NCBI RefSeq assembly: GCF_905147365.1
Contig: NC_056419.1
Coordinates: forward strand, 7,501-71,500
Reading direction: 5' to 3'
DNA: 64,000 nucleotides
Origin: Aricia agestis
Lineage: Eukaryota > Arthropoda > Insecta > Lepidoptera > Lycaenidae
Positions 56,083 to 61,987 of the stretch are shown piece by piece. Numbering within the stretch: position 1 is the stretch's first letter; each line of letters starts with the position of its first letter. The notes beneath the pieces are model-generated. The model worked only from the letters and a program-made list of their open reading frames with translations. It was not told the DNA's origin and did not search any database. The position numbers and the translations under genes are program-made.

Positions 56083-58346
56083 TATTGCTCCTCCATTTGA
56101 GCCACACCAGGTTCAGAAGCCACCGTAGGTGTTGTGGTGAGCTTCTGGGTTGCCTTGCTCTTTTTGGAGCGTTTCTTCTTTGGGGCCTCCTTGCCGCAGG
56201 CTTTGCTGCCGACACTGTGGTCCGCCGGTTTTCCACTTGCTGCGCATAGTGCACAATGTTGTGCGTTTTCGCACTGTGCAGCTACGTGATCCGGCCGGCC
56301 GCAGCGGAAGCAGAGCCCGCTTCGGTCAGCCTCATTTGGGCATGTCGCTCGTGTGTGCCCGGTCGCGTGGCATTTGTAGCAGCGCATAGGCCGCGATGTT
56401 AGAAGCACTACGCGTACTACGGTCCACCCCACGTACACCCTTGTATTGGGTGCTGTCACCTTTTTGGCCGCTTCGACCGGGCATTTCACCCATGCCATTC
56501 CGCGCCCTCTTCGATCCCGCCTTATTTCTCCTACCTTTACATCGGCAGCAGTACAGCAACCCGCCAGAGCTATGGCTTGCGCTATTTCCGTTGCGTTGGC
56601 GGAGTCGTCGAGCCCATGTATGCGCAACTCTGCGCATTTTTGAGGTCGTGAAATGCGGACCTCATCACTCTCTATGACCTCTCTCAACTTTTCCGCTAAC
56701 CTGTCCGCCCTCTCTTTGCAGTCCGCTCCCGAGATCTCGTATAAACGGGCCCCGGTCACGGCCTGCTTAAACCTCATTAGAGGAACATCCAGCACCCTAA
56801 GATCCAGCCGTTGCTTAACCTTTTCGAGGACGTCTTTATACGAGACGCCTCGTTTTTCAGCTTCGGGTTGCAACGTCAGGACCACTGCTGCCGATTTGGG
56901 GACGCGCAGTTTGTCCTCTATCTTTTTCTTCTTTTTTCTGGACACTTTCTTCCTATCTCCTCCTTCTTTTAGTGCCCTTCCCTTCTTTCTGACAACCTCT
57001 GTCCACTCCTGTTCTGATGGTCTCGATGCTGCCGATGTTGAGGCGGCATCGCGTCTAGCGGCAGCCGCTTCTTCCGCGGCAGCAGACTTCTTTTTTCCCT
57101 TCTTCTTTTTCAGGGCCGGACCCGGGTTGAGCGGAGGCGACAGAGTCGACACCGCGGGCTCCGACACCGCTGCCTTCTTCTGGGTTTTTGACGCATAAGT
57201 TGGTGGTGCGTCTTGGACCTGTTCCTGTCTCTTGTCCGAGGCAAGGGGCGGCCGGATTCGCGGCTGCGGTAACAGTCGCGCCTCTAAGCCCTCGAGCCGC
57301 GCATCCATGCGAGCGCTCGATACGGCGATCGCTTCTCGCACTGCCTTTGCCAGCATCTCTTCCAGTGCCGGTGTTGCGGGGGCAGACTGAGGCCGCACAT
57401 TCGTTAGCTCGCGTTTGAGTGTCGCGAGCTCCGACCTCAGTTCCGCAAGGTCTCTGGAGAGGCGCTTGTTTGCCGCTTCCAGGGCCTGCGTCTCCTCTGT
57501 TTTAGAGTGCCGCAGCAATGCCGCAGTCGCCTCTTGTATCGCCTTCGTCGCATCTTTCAGGTGCTTGACAAAGGGGCCACTTAGGTTTTTGGACTTCGAG
57601 GCCACCATGCTGATGACCTCTAGGCTCTTGGTAATGGTCGAGCCTAATTTGGCCGAAGTCACCTCCTCCTCTTCTGCGTCCGACATTGTAACGTCCGAGA
57701 ATCTGGAGGCTTCCGACAGTCGGTGGGACCGTTGCTGTGGAAGCTCCTTTGCCACATCCGAGATCTGGCGTTCCGCCTCAGCCTGCTGAGCCCTGCGCTC
57801 TTCCAGTCGCTCAGCAGCAGCCTTCTCCATTTTGGTTTGGTGCAAACCAACGTATTGGCCGGTGGTAGGCGGCCTACCCCTGCCCCGCTTGGTGCACCGC
57901 GAGGCAGTTGTGCCTTTGCCTTTATCCGAGTCATTGTCCACTTCGCTTCCGCGCCTTTTGCGGAAGTGACGTCTCGTCTTTTCTCTCTCATTATCCAGTA
58001 CTTGAGAGGCGGTTGTCTCGTGACCGCTCTCGCCATCGTCGGAAGTTCCTTCGGAGCCAAAGAACTTACTGCTCCTAGTAGACCCGGGCGTCGCCGCCCG
58101 TGAGCCTCCTTCCGCGTCCTCGAATCGTTCCAGGTGTACGATCGGAACCTTCAGGTCAAGCCTGGGGTCATCGTTTGCCTGCTTCTTTCCTGCCTGCGTC
58201 GCCTTCGCGACCTCCTTTTCTCTCTCCATTGCAGCGGTGGCGCCCCCCGTATACATGGGCCAGACCCCCTCCTCTGAGGGGGTGCGGGATTCTCCAACAT
58301 TGTTGGTACCCGCCCGGGGAATATTTTTGTCGATGCAACCTTCCAT
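56082..58346 (-). CDS. T16 ORF1: Gag-like protein
   Basis: 754 residues from the ATG at 58346 (MEGCIDKNIPRAG). The frame is open to an ATG at 58460. Residues 1 to ~40 equal T8, then the sequence is a separate lineage. AT-hook-like RGRGRPPTTGQYVGLHQTK, coiled-coil region, LLPQPRIRPPLASD, lysine-rich linker, RRM-like part, knuckles CYKCHATGHTRATC, CFRCGRPDHVAAQC and CALC...H...C. Ends QMEEQ; the junction CAATAACGGC is the same as in the other families despite the divergence. Confidence 0.9.
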   Translation of the reverse strand: MEGCIDKNIPRAGTNNVGESRTPSEEGVWPMYTGGATAAMEREKEVAKATQAGKKQANDDPRLDLKVPIVHLERFEDAEGGSRAATPGSTRSSKFFGSEGTSDDGESGHETTASQVLDNEREKTRRHFRKRRGSEVDNDSDKGKGTTASRCTKRGRGRPPTTGQYVGLHQTKMEKAAAERLEERRAQQAEAERQISDVAKELPQQRSHRLSEASRFSDVTMSDAEEEEVTSAKLGSTITKSLEVISMVASKSKNLSGPFVKHLKDATKAIQEATAALLRHSKTEETQALEAANKRLSRDLAELRSELATLKRELTNVRPQSAPATPALEEMLAKAVREAIAVSSARMDARLEGLEARLLPQPRIRPPLASDKRQEQVQDAPPTYASKTQKKAAVSEPAVSTLSPPLNPGPALKKKKGKKKSAAAEEAAAARRDAASTSAASRPSEQEWTEVVRKKGRALKEGGDRKKVSRKKKKKIEDKLRVPKSAAVVLTLQPEAEKRGVSYKDVLEKVKQRLDLRVLDVPLMRFKQAVTGARLYEISGADCKERADRLAEKLREVIESDEVRISRPQKCAELRIHGLDDSANATEIAQAIALAGCCTAADVKVGEIRRDRRGRGMAWVKCPVEAAKKVTAPNTRVYVGWTVVRVVLLTSRPMRCYKCHATGHTRATCPNEADRSGLCFRCGRPDHVAAQCENAQHCALCAASGKPADHSVGSKACGKEAPKKKRSKKSKATQKLTTTPTVASEPGVAQMEEQ
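58264..58283 (-). ncRNA. T16 ORF1 5'-proximal hairpin
   Basis: ACCCCCUC-AGAG-GAGGGGGU, as in T8, inside the block shared with T8. Confidence 0.64.
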
Positions 58347-58637
58347 ATTTTGATCATTGAGGGGTGAGTCTGCCCCACGTCCTCGATGCGTAGTCACCGA
58401 CTCGCCATGCACCCCGTCACCGGACGTTACCAGTTTAGGGTTCGGGGCCCACGGGCCCATCCATCACAGAAACACACACAGATTTTCACACACAAACAGA
58501 CAATAGTGTAAAGAAGGTATAAATACAAGGAAAGATAGGGAAGAAAAGATGGTGAAAGATAGGGTTAATAAATATTATAATTATGATGAACAAAACAAGA
58601 AAGTTAATACAAAGAAAGAAAGATAGAAGAAAGAAAG

Positions 58638-58738
58638 ACCGGCGTTCAGCCATCCTGAGTGCCTCGTCCCGTGTAAAGGGCGGGGCGGCGCACCCAGGCG
58701 CCCAGGGACACGAACGTGGACGGACCGGTATCGCCCCC
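58638..58738 (-). ncRNA. T16 HDV-like ribozyme
   Basis: Same variant as T1 (P2' GCCGGU); P1, P4 and J4/2 conserved. Confidence 0.7.
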
Positions 58739-58750
58739 AACCTAACCTAA

Positions 58751-58752
<2 letters not shown>
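58739..58752. repeat. Telomeric spacer T16/T17, 14 bp
   Basis: Perfect units; 5x2+4. Confidence 0.93.
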
Positions 58753-58784
<32 letters not shown>

Positions 58785-58786
<2 letters not shown>

Positions 58787-59172
58787 GTCGGGAAATGCTC
58801 TGACGCATCTCGCGGGGATCGGGGACTCCCCAGCGAGTATGTGGGGCTCGCTGCGGTCGTGAAGATGGTGAATTGACCGCAGCCCTACCCACTAAAACCC
58901 GACGGTATTCTTCTACGTCCCATGCAGGGTTGCGAGCACGCGTGAGCCTTCGTCCGCGGTCCTGCATGTCCTTGCCTGCGTGTCACGGCAGGCCCGTCTT
59001 CTGAGGAGCACTAAGGCTCCTAAAGGCCGAACAGAGGCCCTCTCGGGGCTTGCGTAGGCCCATCTCTCTACGGTGTCGCGATGCGCGAAGAATACGCAGC
59101 GCATCGCGACCCACTCGGGGACTCGACTCGTTGGGCGACGGCATCCCCATGCCGCCGCCCCAAGCCCCCCGG
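58785..59172 (-). promoter_or_regulatory. T17 3' UTR with terminal RNA fold
   Basis: Closing stem CGTCGGG/CCCGACG in 58785-58904; 12-bp hairpin at 59075-59110. Confidence 0.7.
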
Positions 59173-61644
59173 CTAAGTCGGCAAGTAATCATCGTTGATG
59201 ACCCGTCGTCGTCTCGGCCGTCTTCTTCGGCGGGGGTCGAGCGCCTCCAGCTCCCTCACTCGCTCGGCCTCCTCCTTCGCGGCGACGACCTCTTCACAGA
59301 AGGTCTGCACCGCTGTCCATCCGGGTTCACTGCCCACCATGGCGCGAACCAGCGCGGGCAGCGAGATGTCGAATCCAATGGCGGCCGTGAGGGCCGCCCG
59401 TTGTATTGTCCAGGCGGGACAGACAGAGACAGTATGTTCCGCCGTATCCCGGTCATCGTCACAGTGGTGACAGCGCGTACTCTCCTCTCGGTTCGCGATC
59501 TCACACAGGTAACGGCCGAAACAGCCGTGTCCGGTCAACACCTGCGTGAGTCGGAACGAGAGCGCGCCGTACTTTCTTGTTAACCACTCTTTCAGTACTG
59601 GGCGAATGGCCTGCACCAAGTCCACGCTGGTTTGTGGCTCCAGGAGTCGCTCCTCCCATCGCTCAATCGCCACTTCCCTAGCTCGGTCCCTCCACCGACG
59701 TACGGCGTCCGGTAAGGGGTTGCTTCCCCCCGCGCGGACCGCTGCGCCACGCCAGTACACTTCGGCGAGGGTTTGAGCGTCCAAGTCCCAAGGGACGCTG
59801 CCAGCAAGGAGGCACGATGCGTCGCGAGAGATAGTACGATATCCTCGGACTGCTCGCGTCGCCATCACTCGCTGCAGCCGTCCCAGGGCCAGCCTGTTCT
59901 CCGGCAGCAAACTATCCGCCCAGATCGGCGCCCCGTACATGACCATAGATCGAACTACACCCATGTAGAGACGCCGACAAGTCAAGCTCGGGCCCCCGAG
60001 ATTTGGGAGCAACGAGGCTAGGGCTCCCGCGGACTTCTTCACCTTCTCTGACAGCCGGCGGAAGTGTTCCTTAAAAGACCACCGGCTGTCGAGAACCAGG
60101 CCTAGGTAGGTCATTGTCGGTGCCACCTGTATTCTGGTTCCGCCTACTATCACCGCCAGGCCCGGCGGAGGCGCGTTTCTAGGCCCGTGGAACAACAGGG
60201 CCTCCGATTTGTTCAGCGCCACCGTCAGTCCCAACGCCTGGATCCTTCGTACCACCTGTGCGACTGCCGCCGTCGCCAGGATTGTCGCTTCGCGGTGTGT
60301 TTTGGCGCGGCACACGACCCCAGTGTCGTCTGCATACGCGATGAGCTCCACGCCTGGAAGAGTGGCACCGCGCAGCACGTGGTCATATCCTATGTCCCAC
60401 AGTTCCGGACCGAGAGCCGAACCCTGCGGGACGCCGCAGTCTACCTCCAGCTCCTCCCAGCCCTCTTCGGTTGGGTACTGCACCGAGCGCTCCGACAGAT
60501 AGTTGCCGATTGTTCGGCGAAGATATCTGGGCACTCGGTGGTACCGAAGTCCCTCCTTAATTGTTTCCCAGGGCAGGGTGTTAAATGCGTTGGTTATGTC
60601 CAGTGAGACTACCAGCACCACCCCGCCCCGGGAGATCTCCTCCTCCGAGATTTGCCGTATCCGCGCCACCGCATCCATCGTCGATCGACGAGATCTGAAC
60701 CCGAACTGAGCATCGCTCAAGTTCGGGCCGGCGCCTTCTAGATGTTGAGTGAGGCGCCTTACGATGACCCTCTCCAGGGTTTTGCAGATCTCGTCGATCA
60801 AGACGATTGGGCGGTAGGCTGACGGCTGGTCCTCCGGTCGTCCGTGCTTACGGAGCAAAACGAGCTTTCCTGTCTTCCAGCGGCGTGGGATACGCCCCTG
60901 CACCAAGCACTTGGTGAATAGCTCGAGTACATGAGCTTCCATGTGCCGCATTGCTAGCACCCAGACACGACCGGGGACCCCATCTAATCCGGGAGCCTTG
61001 TTTTTAAGGCTCATTTTATGAACCGCGGCCGCCAGCTCTCCAGCCGTCACGGGCGGTACATTCTCCTCATCGTCTGACTCCGCACTAGGTGGTCGCATTG
61101 ATGGCGGGGACCACTCGGCCCCAGATGGAAATAGGGCCGAGAGTACGGAGCGACGAAGGTCCGGCTCTATATGCTGGGTCAGCGGTGGGGCAGCCGGGCG
61201 AAGCTTTTGCCTCACCCATTTGTACGGCTTGCCCCACGGGTCCTGTTCCAGGGTGCTGAGGAACTCTTCCCAGGCCTCCTTCTTTGCCGCCTTTATGGCC
61301 TCACGTAACGCCTGGCGCGCCAATCGGTAGCCGTTGTAAACAGCTTCTTCTTCCGCCTCCTGTCTCATCCGTCGACGACGGTACCGCAAGTAGCGGCGTC
61401 GTGCGGCCACGCATTCCTGACGGAGTTGCCTAAGCTCCGGGCGCCACCAGTAAGTCTGACGCCGAGGCATGACGGGTCCGGCGCGGGGCATCGAGGCGTC
61501 GCAAATGTTGCGAGCCGCCTCATTCAGCCACTCCGCGCACTCCTCGACGTCATCCGACGGCAGAGGTGCCCACGATGCGACGATGGCCGCCTCCTCGAGA
61601 AGGTCTCGATCCAGACCTCTCAGGGACCACCTTGGGCCGCCACC
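59173..61644 (-). pseudogene. T17 ORF2, N-terminally truncated (RT complete, endonuclease lost)
   Basis: 824 codons open from GGGPRWSLRGLD to the normal stop. The endonuclease catalytic motifs are gone, while the RT (QFGFRSRRST, SLDITNAFNTLPW, GVPQGSALGP, YADD) and the zinc motif CHHCDDDRDTAEHTVSVC are complete. Without ORF1, leader and endonuclease it is a dead copy. The frame is still open, so it is young. Confidence 0.92.
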
Positions 61645-61651
61645 AACCTAA

Positions 61652-61653
<2 letters not shown>
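61645..61653. repeat. Telomeric spacer T17/T18, 9 bp
   Basis: AACCTAACC. Confidence 0.9.
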
Positions 61654-61687
<34 letters not shown>

Positions 61688-61689
<2 letters not shown>

Positions 61690-61987
61690 GAGGGGAAATA
61701 CTTTGCGTATCCCCCACCCCCTCGGGGGAAGGGGCGGGGGTATGTGGGACTCCCTACAAGAGGTCTACCCACTAAAACCCCCCCAGCCCTCCGTCACGCG
61801 CCTAGTGCGGGAGGGGCGGGAACCGCGGAGCGACTACAACTCCGCCCCTCCCCGCGCGCAGCCGCAACCGGCACCTTCTTCAAGCGGCTTGAGCCGCGTA
61901 CCTCACCGAGAGCCCCCCGGGCTATAGGGGGGCTGTCTTCTCGGGACCCATACTGTGGGCGGGATCCCCCGATCACCGCCCACGGGT
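61688..61987 (-). promoter_or_regulatory. T18 3' UTR with terminal RNA fold
   Basis: In 61688-61784 the last hairpin has ATAC/GTAT with loop GCAAA; bulged hairpin at 61906-61944. Confidence 0.68.

Larger units (their letters stand above)
52512..58738 (-). mobile_element. T16: full-length two-ORF element of a divergent family
   Basis: About 6.2 kb with a 48-nt poly(A) and intact 5' end. ORF2 is clearly more distant from T2/T8 and T1/T11 than those are from each other, yet the leader and first ORF1 codons are almost the same as T8. Leader 58347-58637 has no gene. Confidence 0.95.
58753..61644 (-). mobile_element. T17: 5'-truncated two-ORF element
   Basis: 32-nt poly(A), 3' UTR and about four fifths of ORF2. 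Truncation lies in the late endonuclease domain. It is related to the T1/T11 and T4 group. Confidence 0.93.

Noticed and set aside
5115..61687. Target-site duplications flanking elements
   Set aside because: Cannot be judged in a pentamer repeat: any duplication of whole repeat units is indistinguishable from the surrounding telomere.
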